The position numbers were made by a program, and so were the translations under genes. Source: Chloroflexota bacterium (lineage in GTDB: Bacteria; Chloroflexota; Dormibacteria; CF-121). Taken from it: 43,359 bases of DNA. This document shows, piece after piece, positions 16,797 through 24,989 of the stretch (position 1 is the stretch's first letter; each line of letters opens with the position of its first letter). The notes beneath the pieces are model-generated. The model worked only from the letters and a program-made list of their open reading frames with translations. It had not been told where the DNA came from and searched no databases. The DNA lies in contig VBFR01000215.1 in NCBI GenBank assembly GCA_005889345.1, positions 1-43,359 of the forward strand, read 5' to 3'.

Positions 16797-17945
16797 CTAT
16801 TGCCGGTCGCGCGAGATGACCAGCGTCGTCCAGCGCCTTTCGAGCACCCGGGCATCGGATGTTACCTGAGCGCGCCGGTCTTTCGGGTAGGCAGAAATCC
16901 GCAGGGCGTCAGTTCGCGGCCGACCGGCCCGTTCCCAGGCTTCCAGGTGGGAATGCATTCGTTCGACGAGCGCCGGCTCCGCGCGAAAATTGACAATGGA
17001 GAGCGGCACTCGAGCCTCTTGGAAGTCGTGCGCGGTCTCCGATGGACGGGCAAGAGCGACCAGCCCACCCTTCCCGAGTATCGCTCTGGTCGACCGCTGT
17101 TTCATGTCGCCGGCGGACCACTCGATCAGAAGTGGGACGGCGCTGCGGTCGACGACCGAAGGGTCCGCGTAGATGCTGAGCAAACACGAATCGGGATCCT
17201 CCAGGGCGAGCCATAGGCTCAGGCTTCCGCATGCCTCTGCAACGGTCGCCCTGAGGCCAGTCGCCATTTCCATAGGGGCGGTCTTCAAGGCTTCCGACAG
17301 GGCACTCGGATCGATCGGACGGTCTCCTTCTACCACGACGAACGGGCCGGACGGTTGGCTCAGCGCAACTACTCGCTGAGGGCCGGCGAAGTCTCCCCGC
17401 AGCGGCATGAAACCACAGTCGGCGACCGAGACACTTTCGAGATGATCCTGGTGCCGCTCGAAGGCCACCGACTGCTGCACCTGGCGAAGGCTCAAGGGCA
17501 GTACGAGCCGACCGCCCAGTGTCAGCTGCTCGAACCACGCCGGCGTAATGTCCCAGGCACTCGCGGTGAGAATGATTCGATCGAAGGGTGCCCCCTCGGG
17601 ATCCCCATATCCGCCATCGGCGCAGCGCACATCGACGCGATCGAACCCTGCAGCGGCAAGATGCTGCCGCGCCGCGACCACCACATCCTCGTCGATATCG
17701 ATCGTGACGATCTGTCCGCGGTCGCCGACGAGATGCGCGATGAGTGCGGCGTTGTACCCGGTGCCGGCGCCAATCTCGAGGACGCGCTGACCCGGTTGCA
17801 ACGCGAGCTGTTCGAGCATGATCGCCATGATCGCAGGCTGCGACGAGGAACTGATCGGCTTTCCGTCCGCGTGCTTGGTCGGGAAGGCCCGATCGGTGTA
17901 GACGTCGTCGATTCCCACGTCGGGCAGAAAGGCATGCCGGGGCAC
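16797..17945 (-). CDS. PCMT-like protein-L-isoaspartate methyltransferase with C-terminal extension
   Basis: 382 residues from GTG 17945. The N-terminal half follows the protein-L-isoaspartate O-methyltransferase family: PRHAFLPDVG, SSSSQPAIMAIML, SAM motif VLEIGAGTGYNAAL (about 55-68) and TIDIDEDVV. The family methylates damaged isoaspartyl residues for repair. Residues about 200-382 form an extra domain seen in some actinobacterial/Chloroflexi homologs. The frame stays open upstream of 17945 and encodes family-like LVEGLKAGSYIRTAAVEAAF, but no ATG/GTG/TTG occurs before the clpC stop, so the true start is unresolved. Same strand as clpC and directly downstream, giving a plausible protein-quality-control pair. 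Confidence 0.82.
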   Translation of the reverse strand: MPRHAFLPDVGIDDVYTDRAFPTKHADGKPISSSSQPAIMAIMLEQLALQPGQRVLEIGAGTGYNAALIAHLVGDRGQIVTIDIDEDVVVAARQHLAAAGFDRVDVRCADGGYGDPEGAPFDRIILTASAWDITPAWFEQLTLGGRLVLPLSLRQVQQSVAFERHQDHLESVSVADCGFMPLRGDFAGPQRVVALSQPSGPFVVVEGDRPIDPSALSEALKTAPMEMATGLRATVAEACGSLSLWLALEDPDSCLLSIYADPSVVDRSAVPLLIEWSAGDMKQRSTRAILGKGGLVALARPSETAHDFQEARVPLSIVNFRAEPALVERMHSHLEAWERAGRPRTDALRISAYPKDRRAQVTSDARVLERRWTTLVISRDRQ

Positions 17946-18033
17946 TGCTCGAAAGGCGGCCTCGACGGCGGCCGTCCGAATGTAGCTTCCCGCCTTCAGG
18001 CCTTCGACTAAACGCGCGCGGAGGTCGGTCGGG

Positions 18034-20568
18034 TTAGCTTTCGCCCTTGCCCTTGCCGGCGACGGGTTCCTTCGGCGGCTTCTCGGGCTTTTCTGGCTTC
18101 TCCGCCTTCGGCTCGCGCTGCTTCTGGATCGGCGTGAGCTTGATCTGGCCGTCCGTCAGCTCGACAAGCACCGAGTCGCCGGCGCTGAACTTCGTCGTCA
18201 GCAACGTCTCGGACAGCGGATCCTCGATCAACCTCTGGATCACGCGCCGCAGTGGGCGGGCGCCGTAAATCTTGTCGTAGCCTTCCTTGGCCAGGTAATC
18301 CTTGGCCTCGTTGGTGACATCGAGCTTCATCTCGTGCTCCTCGAGCCGCTGTGCCACCTTGATGACCAGCAGATCCACGATCTGCCGCATCTCGGCCGGC
18401 GTGAGGGCCTTGAAGACGACCACGGCATCGACGCGGTTGAGGAATTCGGGCCGGAACGTCTTCTTCAGCTCGTCCATGATCTTCTCGCGCATCTTGCCGT
18501 GCTCTTTCTCTTCCTGGCTGGTGCTCGGCATCGACGGTTGGAAGCCCATCGAGGTCGTCGCCTGCTGCAGGTTCGACACGCCGATGTTCGAGGTCATGAT
18601 CACGATCGTGTTCGCGAAGTTGACCTGCTTGCCTTTCGCGTCGGCGAGGCGGCCATCCTCCAGGATCTGCAGCAGCATGTTGAAGACTTCGGGGTGTGCC
18701 TTCTCGATCTCGTCGAATAGCACCACCGAGTAGGGCCGCCGGCGGATCGCCTCCGTCAGCTGACCGCCTTCGTCGTAGCCGACGTAGCCGGGCGGTGAGC
18801 CGACCAGCCGCGCGGTCGAGTGGCGCTCCATGAACTCCGACATATCGAGGCGGACGATCGCCTCCTCGTTGTCGAAGAGGAACCGGGCCAGCTGGCGGGC
18901 CAGCTCCGTCTTGCCGACGCCGGTCGGCCCAAGGAAGATGAAGGAGCCGATCGGGCGGCGCGCATCCTTGAGGCCGGCGCGCGCCCGACGGACGGCCTGG
19001 GAGATGACCTTGACGGCATCCTCCTGGCCGATCAGGCGCGCGTGGATGTCATCCTCCATGCGGAGCAGGCGGGTCGACTCCTCCTCGACCAGGCGGGACA
19101 CCGGTACGCCGGTCCACGAGCTGACGATCTCGGCGATGTGCTCCTCGTTGACCTCGGGGACGGTGGCGCCCAGCTTGTCGCGCCACTCCATCTCTTCCTT
19201 GACGTACTTGTCCTTGAGCTTCTTCTCCTTGTCGCGGAAGGAGGCGGCGGTCTCGTAATCCTGATTGGCGATCGCCTCTTCCTTCTTGATCTGAAGGTCG
19301 CGGATCTCCTTCTGCATCGTCTTGAGATCCGGGGGTGTCGTCGTCAGCTTCATGCGGACGCGGGCCGAAGCCTCGTCCATCAGGTCGATCGCCTTGTCCG
19401 GCAACGAGCGGTCCGAGACGTAGCGGACGGAAAGTTCGGCCGCGGCCTTGATGGCCTTGTCCGTCACCGTGACGCGGTGATGCTTCTCGTAGAGCGCCTT
19501 GACGCCGTGCAGGATGGAGATGGTCTCGATCAGGGACGGCTCGTCGACGAAGACCGGCTGGAAGCGGCGCTCGAGAGCGGCATCCTTCTCGATGTACTTG
19601 CGGTACTCGTTGAGCGTGGTGGCGCCGATGCACTGGATCTCGCCACGCGCCAGCGCGGGCTTGAGGATGTTGGCGGCGTCGATCGCGCCTTCCGCGGCGC
19701 CCGCGCCCACCAGGGTGTGCAGCTCATCGATGAAGAGCACCACCTCGCGACTGGAGCGGATCTCATCGAGGATCTTCTTCAGGCGCTCTTCGAACTCGCC
19801 GCGGTACTTGGTGCCAGCGACCAGCGCGCCCATGTCGAGGGTCAGCACCCGCTTGCCGCGCAACGACTCGGGGATGTTGCCCAGCACGATCTGCTGGGCC
19901 AGGCCCTCGGCGATCGCGGTCTTGCCCACGCCGGGCTCGCCGATCAGCGCCGGGTTGTTCTTGGTGCGGCGGGAAAGGATCTGCACGACCCGCTCGATCT
20001 CGGTCTCGCGGCCAATCACGGGGTCGAGCGTGTTCTTGGCGGCCAGGTCGGTGAGGTCGCGGCAGAACTGGTCGAGCAGCGGCGTCTTGGACGGCTTCTT
20101 CGCTGTCGCTGCCTCTTCGTCGAGGCCGCTCTCGTGGAGCAGGCGGTCGATCTCGCCCCGGACCTTCTCGAGATTCGCACCCAGGTCCTCGAGGACGTGG
20201 GCCGCAATGCCCTCACCCTCGATCAAGAGACCAAGAAGAAGGTGCTCGGTACCGACGTAGTTGTTTCCCATGCGGCGCGCTTCTTCGAAGGAGATCTCGA
20301 TGACCTTCTTGACCCGCGAGGTGGGGATGATTTGCTGGATGATGATGCGTTCGTTCCGGCCCAACACCGACTCGATGGTGGCGCGGACCTTGTTGATCTC
20401 GACCCCAAGGTTGTTCAGCACCTTGGCGGCGAGGCCTTCGCCCTCGCGCAGCAAACCAAGAAGCAGGTGCTCGGTGCCGATATAAGAATGGTGCGAGCGC
20501 TCGGCCTCTTCCTGGGCCAGCGTCAGGACCTTCTTCGCTCGCTCCGTAAATCGCTCAAAGGGGTACAA
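18034..20568 (-). CDS. clpC: ATP-dependent Clp protease ATPase subunit ClpC
   Basis: 844 residues. A hexameric AAA+ unfoldase that feeds proteins to ClpP. Domains: two Clp-N repeats (about 3-70 and 80-145), first AAA with Walker A GEPGVGKT (210-217), UVR/coiled-coil middle region (about 415-455), second AAA with GPTGVGKT (547-554), C-terminal D2 domain, and an unusual K/P/E-rich tail of about 25 residues with [10 protein letters not shown] repeats. The start is TTG 20568, 7 nt after GGAGG. Unlike Bacillus there is no ctsR-mcsA-mcsB upstream, and I see no CtsR-type heptad repeat in the leader, so control must differ. Confidence 0.97.
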   Translation of the reverse strand: MYPFERFTERAKKVLTLAQEEAERSHHSYIGTEHLLLGLLREGEGLAAKVLNNLGVEINKVRATIESVLGRNERIIIQQIIPTSRVKKVIEISFEEARRMGNNYVGTEHLLLGLLIEGEGIAAHVLEDLGANLEKVRGEIDRLLHESGLDEEAATAKKPSKTPLLDQFCRDLTDLAAKNTLDPVIGRETEIERVVQILSRRTKNNPALIGEPGVGKTAIAEGLAQQIVLGNIPESLRGKRVLTLDMGALVAGTKYRGEFEERLKKILDEIRSSREVVLFIDELHTLVGAGAAEGAIDAANILKPALARGEIQCIGATTLNEYRKYIEKDAALERRFQPVFVDEPSLIETISILHGVKALYEKHHRVTVTDKAIKAAAELSVRYVSDRSLPDKAIDLMDEASARVRMKLTTTPPDLKTMQKEIRDLQIKKEEAIANQDYETAASFRDKEKKLKDKYVKEEMEWRDKLGATVPEVNEEHIAEIVSSWTGVPVSRLVEEESTRLLRMEDDIHARLIGQEDAVKVISQAVRRARAGLKDARRPIGSFIFLGPTGVGKTELARQLARFLFDNEEAIVRLDMSEFMERHSTARLVGSPPGYVGYDEGGQLTEAIRRRPYSVVLFDEIEKAHPEVFNMLLQILEDGRLADAKGKQVNFANTIVIMTSNIGVSNLQQATTSMGFQPSMPSTSQEEKEHGKMREKIMDELKKTFRPEFLNRVDAVVVFKALTPAEMRQIVDLLVIKVAQRLEEHEMKLDVTNEAKDYLAKEGYDKIYGARPLRRVIQRLIEDPLSETLLTTKFSAGDSVLVELTDGQIKLTPIQKQREPKAEKPEKPEKPPKEPVAGKGKGES

Positions 20569-20770
20569 CCAATATCCTCCGACTAAGTTCTCTGCTACTT
20601 GTTACGATACCCGGAATCTCGAAAGACTTCCCGGCTGGAACTGCGGCCGACTCCGCCTGCTGAGACGTTAGGGAATTACCACTGCTCGGGTAGGGCTAAA
20701 CAATCGTTCTCGGAAGCATAGCGCAAATTCAGTTTGAATACGCGCCAAATCTAATAATCCCTTAGCGAAA
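20569..20770. other. clpC upstream region
   Basis: Together with the adjacent repeat this is a gap of about 307 bp without a gene. It is AT-richer than its surroundings. It holds the clpC Shine-Dalgarno (GGAGG near 20576). I found no convincing -35/-10 pair, CIRCE element or CtsR box. A TATGCT hexamer near 20720 on the minus strand is a weak -10 candidate without a matching -35. Confidence 0.5.
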
Positions 20771-20873
20771 CCCCCACCCTGCCCTCCCCCTCAGGGGGAG
20801 GGAAATGTAGGCGAACTCCCCCGTTTGGGGAGGTCGCCTTAGAGGTTCCTCCCCGTTTGACGTAGGGCGGGGG
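20771..20873. repeat. 103-bp MITE/REP-like palindromic element
   Basis: The ends are inverted repeats CCCCCACCCT (20771-20780) and AGGGCGGGGG (20864-20873), complementary with one mismatch. Inside are two hairpins: CCCTCCCCC / GGGGGAGGG with loop TCA (20782-20802), and an imperfect 13-bp stem AGGCGA..CTCCCC / GGGGAG..TCGCCT (20809-20839). It contains no ORF and ends 2 bp past the S1-gene stop codon. The structure resembles dispersed non-autonomous palindromic elements; copy number cannot be judged from one window. Confidence 0.6.
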
Positions 20874-20875
20874 CC

Positions 20876-22102
20876 CTATTCCTGCGGGGCGGCGCTGACC
20901 TCGGCGTAGACCGGCTGACGTTCTGGCTGCGGTACCCGCTCGATCTCTCCCGGATAGTCCGAGACCTCGGCCTCGTCGGTGCGGCCTCCCGGCGGCGGCT
21001 CTTCCGCTTGCTTCAGCGAGAGGCTGATGCGGCGGCGGCTGCGATCAGCCTGGAGCACCCGAACCCGTAGCTTCTGACCCACCTGAACCACATCTTCCGT
21101 GTGCTCGACATGCTCCCACGCCAACTCGGAGATGTGCAGCAGGCCCTCGATGCCGTCGCCGATCTGGAGGAAGGCGCCGTACTTCTTGATCTTCGTGACT
21201 TCGCCCTCGACGATAGCCCCGGGCGGGAAGCGCTTCTCGATGTGGTCCCAGGGATCCTGGCCGAGCTGGCGGAGGCTGAGGGAGATCCGCGATGTGTCCG
21301 GGTCGAGCTTGATGACTTTGACGCGCACATCCTGTCCGATCTGGAGGACATCGCCAACGTTGGCCACGCGATCCCAGGAGAGCTCGGAGATGTGGATGAG
21401 GCCGTCGGCCGCGCCCAGATTGACGAACGCACCATAGGTCGTCAGTCCGGATACCTTGCCGTGGATCTCGTCGCCGATCTTCAGCTTTTCGAAGAGCTCG
21501 CCGCGCTGGCGGGCCCGGTCTTCGTCGAAGGCCGCCTTCTGGCTGACGATCAGCCGGTTGCGCTTGCGGTTGACCTCGAGGATCTTGACGCCGATGCGCT
21601 GGCCGACCAGTTCCTGGAGGTTCGAGCTGTACGTGCGGGAAACCTGGGAGGTCGGCAAGAAGCCGCGCAGGCCCAGGATGTTGACGATCAAGCCGCCCTT
21701 GTTCTGCTCGCGAACCTCGGCGTCCATCATCTCGCCGGAGGCCTGCTGATCCTGCGCCTTGATCCAGACCGACTCGGCGCGGGCACGTCGCAGCGACAGG
21801 ACGACGTTGCCGTCCTCGTTTTCAGGCTGCAACACGAAAACCTTGATGTGGTCGCCGGAGTGCAGGTCGGGCGTTCCTGCCTCCCGGGTCCCCAGCTCCC
21901 GGCTGGAAATGACCCCTTCGGATTTCGAGCCGACATCGACCAGAACTTCGTCGGGATCGACCCGGACGACGACACCATCGATGATGTCTCCGTGGGCTAA
22001 GCGCTTACTGGAAGCTTCCTCCTGGTTGAGGAACTCCTCCATCGTCGCGGCGCTTCCGTTCTGCGAGTCGGACGAGTCCTGAGAAAGCTCGAAATCAGAC
22101 AA
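20876..22102 (-). CDS. rpsA: S1-domain RNA-binding protein (ribosomal protein S1-like)
   Basis: 408 residues with four S1 OB-fold repeats (about 35-105, 120-188, 205-275, 290-360), each ending in characteristic strings such as GLIHISELSWDRV and RISLSLRQL or RISLSLKQA. Four-domain S1 proteins of this length serve as ribosomal protein S1 in Gram-positive lineages, helping mRNA docking on the 30S subunit. Acidic/Q-rich N-terminus and a P/E-rich C-terminal tail. The start is TTG 22102 with only a loose AAGGTGG 12 nt upstream. An extended -10 promoter lies about 80 bp upstream, flanked by an inverted repeat. Confidence 0.9.
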   Translation of the reverse strand: MSDFELSQDSSDSQNGSAATMEEFLNQEEASSKRLAHGDIIDGVVVRVDPDEVLVDVGSKSEGVISSRELGTREAGTPDLHSGDHIKVFVLQPENEDGNVVLSLRRARAESVWIKAQDQQASGEMMDAEVREQNKGGLIVNILGLRGFLPTSQVSRTYSSNLQELVGQRIGVKILEVNRKRNRLIVSQKAAFDEDRARQRGELFEKLKIGDEIHGKVSGLTTYGAFVNLGAADGLIHISELSWDRVANVGDVLQIGQDVRVKVIKLDPDTSRISLSLRQLGQDPWDHIEKRFPPGAIVEGEVTKIKKYGAFLQIGDGIEGLLHISELAWEHVEHTEDVVQVGQKLRVRVLQADRSRRRISLSLKQAEEPPPGGRTDEAEVSDYPGEIERVPQPERQPVYAEVSAAPQE

Positions 22103-22127
22103 ACCAGTAGGCCACCACCTTGTGTTA

Positions 22128-22223
22128 TTGGAACTCGTTGGTCGTCAAGTTGTTAGCAGGGGCGCGAGTCAACGAGAAGTATAGCAAGCTGCCTTTGTCA
22201 TCATTTTCGAAAACGAGTTCCAA
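22128..22223. repeat. 12-bp inverted repeat flanking the S1 promoter
   Basis: TTGGAACTCGTT (22128-22139) and its exact complement AACGAGTTCCAA (22212-22223), 72 bp apart, in the divergent gap between the S1 gene and the patatin gene. A second perfect palindrome TTTTCGAAAA (22204-22213) touches the right arm. The arms bracket the predicted S1 promoter. Confidence 0.6.
22178..22186 (-). promoter_or_regulatory. Extended -10 promoter for the S1 gene
   Basis: TGCTATACT on the minus strand: extended TG motif plus TATACT. No good -35 at 16-18 bp, which is common for extended -10 promoters. Predicted start near 22171, leaving a leader of roughly 70 nt. Confidence 0.5.
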
Positions 22224-22225
22224 CG

Positions 22226-22255
22226 TAGACGTCGATGACGATCTATGCATAAACT
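22226..22255 (+). promoter_or_regulatory. Possible promoter of patatin-like gene
   Basis: TAGACG (22226-22231), 18-bp spacer, TAAACT (22250-22255). The predicted start would be within about 3 nt of ATG 22265, and no Shine-Dalgarno precedes the ATG, so the mRNA may be leaderless. Weak match. Confidence 0.3.
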
Positions 22256-22264
22256 AAAACTGTC

Positions 22265-23134
22265 ATGCTGCCCTGGCGACGCGACCGAACGGCATTCGCG
22301 ATTTCTGGTGGCGGGGCACGGGGAGCAGCCCAGGTGGGGATGCTGCGGGCCCTCATCGAGCGCGGCATCACGCCGGACCTGATCGTCGGCGTCTCGATCG
22401 GCGCCTGGAACGGTGCCTGGATCGCCTACCGGCCTGAGTTGGACTGGGTCAAACAGCTGGAGCAGGTCTGGCGCCAGGTCAGCCGCCGGACGCTGGACAT
22501 GGTCTGGTGGCGGGCGGCGCGGAACATGGCGCGCCGGAGGCCGTCCCTCTACGAAGGGAATGGGCTTTCCCGCTTTGTGGCCCGCCACCTCCAGGTACAC
22601 AACTTCGAGGATCTCGCCGTCCCGCTCCACACGGTGGCGATCGACCTCACCCTGGGTACGAAGGCCGTTTTCTCTCATGGGGCACTCGCGCCGGCAGTGC
22701 TGGCCTCCTCGGCCATCCCGGGCGTCTTCCCTCCGGTCGTCATCGAGGGGCGGCAGCACGTCGATGGCGGCCTCGTCGATCCAACCGGGCTGGACACCGC
22801 CATCGAACTGGGTGCTCGGCGCGTTTACGTGCTGGACTCGGGCTATGCGGGGCGTTTACCGGCGCCGCTCGGGTCGATGAACGCCATCGTCGATCACACC
22901 TTCCAGATCGCCGCGCAGCACCGCACCCGGTGGACGATCCAGCAGATGGGCCGGTCGGTGGAGATCATCCACCTGCGTCCGGATGCCGGATTCCTGCGCA
23001 ACTCGATGGACTTCGGCGCCACAGACTTCTATCTCAACGAGGGCTATCGCTTCGCCAGCGAGGCGCTCGACACCCGCCTCAAGCGCCGCCGGGCCTCCGA
23101 GGTGGCGCCGATCGTGGCGCCCGCCTACCACTAA
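22265..23134 (+). CDS. Patatin-like phospholipase (RssA-type)
   Basis: 289 residues. Patatin Ser-Asp hydrolase motifs are complete: glycine-rich oxyanion segment SGGGARGAA (about 14-22), nucleophile elbow GVSIGAW (Ser near 44) and the catalytic Asp in HVDGGLVDP (about 160-168). Predicted cytoplasmic or membrane-associated lipid acyl hydrolase; the substrate is unknown. Divergent from the S1 gene and convergent with a nitroreductase gene 5 bp away. Confidence 0.9.
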   Translation: MLPWRRDRTAFAISGGGARGAAQVGMLRALIERGITPDLIVGVSIGAWNGAWIAYRPELDWVKQLEQVWRQVSRRTLDMVWWRAARNMARRRPSLYEGNGLSRFVARHLQVHNFEDLAVPLHTVAIDLTLGTKAVFSHGALAPAVLASSAIPGVFPPVVIEGRQHVDGGLVDPTGLDTAIELGARRVYVLDSGYAGRLPAPLGSMNAIVDHTFQIAAQHRTRWTIQQMGRSVEIIHLRPDAGFLRNSMDFGATDFYLNEGYRFASEALDTRLKRRRASEVAPIVAPAYH

Positions 23135-23139
23135 CCGAC

Positions 23140-23739
23140 TTACCAGGCGTTCCAGCGGACAAAGTCCTCGGGCTTGACCGCGCCGCGCTTGAGTGAGGGC
23201 GATGGCGTGTCCGGGAGCGGGTAGCCAATGGGCATGATCCCGACCGGGGTGAAGTGCTCCGGGATGCGCAGCGTCGAGCGGATCAAATTCATACCCTTGG
23301 GGTGCGGAAATGGTCCGGCGAACCCACAGGCAAGGCCTTCATCGATCGCCGCCAGGATGATCAGCATCACCGTGCACCCGATGTCCATCCACCAGTAGGG
23401 AACCGGCCAGGTCAACTCCTTGCCCTCCTCCAGCTTGTCGGGCTGCTGGTAGCGCTCGTGGTACAGCCGCTCGCTGACGCACGGCACGAATTGGGCGCCG
23501 CACTGGCTGACCCAGCGGTAGTAGCCGATGTCGGCGTAGTCGTCCTCGTCCGCCCCCTGGGCGACTCGCGCCATGATCGCCGGGTCCGTGACGATGACCA
23601 GACGCTGGCCCTGGCTAAAGCCGGCGCTCGGCGCGCGTTTTGCCGCACGGGCGATTCGTTCGAGGGATTCCCGCGGAACCGGATCCGTCTTGAAGCGACG
23701 AACCATCCGCCGCTTCTTCAGGAGGTCGACGAAGTCCAT
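23140..23739 (-). CDS. Nitroreductase family FMN protein
   Basis: 199 residues. N-terminal RRMVRRFKTDPVP is the FMN-phosphate-binding signature of the nitroreductase fold, followed by LERIARAAKRAPSAGFSQGQRLVIV. The C-terminal part has GIMPIGYPLPD and the basic/aromatic end typical of the family. NAD(P)H-dependent reductase; substrate unknown. It lies directly after nadC (the nadC stop abuts its ATG), so it may be the last gene of the NAD/pantothenate cluster. Confidence 0.87.
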   Translation of the reverse strand: MDFVDLLKKRRMVRRFKTDPVPRESLERIARAAKRAPSAGFSQGQRLVIVTDPAIMARVAQGADEDDYADIGYYRWVSQCGAQFVPCVSERLYHERYQQPDKLEEGKELTWPVPYWWMDIGCTVMLIILAAIDEGLACGFAGPFPHPKGMNLIRSTLRIPEHFTPVGIMPIGYPLPDTPSPSLKRGAVKPEDFVRWNAW

Positions 23740-24576
23740 TTACCGCGAGACGCGGAAGCTGAAGTCGAACGCCTTGACCGACTGCGTCAGCTGGCTGACC
23801 GAGATGTAGTCCACGCCGGCGAGGGCATAGGCGCGCGCATTGTCGAGGCCGACCTTGCCGGTGACCTCGACCTTGGCGCGACCCTGGACCAGCGCGATCG
23901 CCTGGCGCACCTGGCCCGGCGGGAAGTTCTCGAGCAGCAGAACGTTGACCTTGGCCGTCAGGGCCTGGTCGAGCTCCTGCATGTTCGTGACAGTGAGCTC
24001 GATGCGCTTGCCCTGATGGGCTTTGCGCAGCTGGCGAACGATGTTCGGCACGCCCTCGCTCAGCGCCAGGTGGGACTCGGTGACTACCAGCCGGTCTGAA
24101 AGCCCCTTGTGCAGGCTGACGCCGCCGCCTACCTCGACCGCGTACTTTTCGAGGAAACGCAGCCCTGGGGTGGTGCGGCGGGTATCCAGGATTCGGGTCT
24201 TGGTGCCCTTTACCGCGTTGGCGAACTTGGCGGTCTGGCTCGCGATTCCCGACAGGTGCTGCAAGAAGTTCAGGGCAGTCCGCTCCGCGCGCAGGACACT
24301 GACCGCCGGGCCGGAAACGCGAGCCACGAGCTGGCCGCCCGCGAGCGCCATCCCATCAGTGGCACGCGGCTCGAAGCTGATGCTCTTGTCGACCAGCTCG
24401 AAAACGCGCTTGAAGATCGGCAGGCCGGCGAGGACACCTTCCTCGTTGGCGATCAGCTTGCCGCGGGCCTTGACCTTGCCCGGGAAGAGCGACTCGGTGG
24501 TGAGATCGCCGTCGCCGACGTCCTCGGCGAGCGCCTCCTTGACCAACTTGTCCACCGCGCTCATGGGGAAGCGCAT
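23740..24576 (-). CDS. nadC: Quinolinate phosphoribosyltransferase (nicotinate-nucleotide pyrophosphorylase)
   Basis: 278 residues from ATG 24576, the usual NadC length. It converts quinolinate and PRPP to nicotinate mononucleotide in de novo NAD synthesis. Motifs: ALAEDVGDGDLTTESLF at the N-terminus, TRRTTPGLRFLEKYAVEVGGG in the active-site region and a C-terminal DYISVSQLTQSVKAFDFS. The frame continues upstream through a P-rich stretch to GTG 24789 and then a K/A-rich stretch to the panC stop, without a further start; see the separate entry. nadA and nadB are not in the window. Confidence 0.93.
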   Translation of the reverse strand: MRFPMSAVDKLVKEALAEDVGDGDLTTESLFPGKVKARGKLIANEEGVLAGLPIFKRVFELVDKSISFEPRATDGMALAGGQLVARVSGPAVSVLRAERTALNFLQHLSGIASQTAKFANAVKGTKTRILDTRRTTPGLRFLEKYAVEVGGGVSLHKGLSDRLVVTESHLALSEGVPNIVRQLRKAHQGKRIELTVTNMQELDQALTAKVNVLLLENFPPGQVRQAIALVQGRAKVEVTGKVGLDNARAYALAGVDYISVSQLTQSVKAFDFSFRVSR

Positions 24577-24989
24577 GGTGACGACCGGGACGGCCGCCGG
24601 GCGGGGCTGGGCCGCGGGTGTGGGGTGCGGAACCGGTGCCGGGCGCGGTGGCATCCCCGGCGGACGGCCGGCGGTCCGCCACGGTGACCCGAGGCCGAGG
24701 ATAGTCGGCCGGGGGAATGGCATGATCGGAACCCCCGGGGCCAGCGGGGGCTGAGCCGGTGCCGGCTGGGCGGCCGGCGGGCTGCTCACGACGGGAACCT
24801 GGGGCGCGGGCTGGCTCCGGGGAGGCGCGACCTTAGGCCGGGGGGCGACGGCCGACCCCGTCTTGCGGGCTACCGACGAGCCGTTCTTGGCGGGGGACGC
24901 GAGTTTTGGGCGTGCCGGCTTGGCGGTCGGCTTCCCTTTGGCTTTTGAAGTTGTGACTCGCCCCTTCGCCTTCGAGCGCCGTTCTGAAC
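24577..24989 (-). other. Open low-complexity K/A/P-rich frame upstream of nadC
   Basis: About 410 bp between panC and the NadC core stay open in the nadC frame. The distal part (24790-24989) reads as K/A/R/S-rich (for example SKAKGKPTAKPARPK); the proximal part (24577-24789) is P-rich (PAPAQPPLAPGVP). Candidate starts are GTG 24789, or a CTG that overlaps the panC stop. It could be a real disordered N-terminal extension of NadC, a separate small protein with a non-standard start, or non-coding sequence. The reverse strand offers only shadow ORFs. Confidence 0.4.

Noticed and set aside
18820-20586. 588-codon plus-strand ORF opposite clpC
   Set aside because: Typical high-GC shadow frame of a strongly conserved gene; composition is R/D/L-rich with no domain pattern.
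20569-20770. CtsR or HrcA operator upstream of clpC
   Set aside because: No GGTCAAA-type heptads and no CIRCE-like inverted repeat could be found in the leader.
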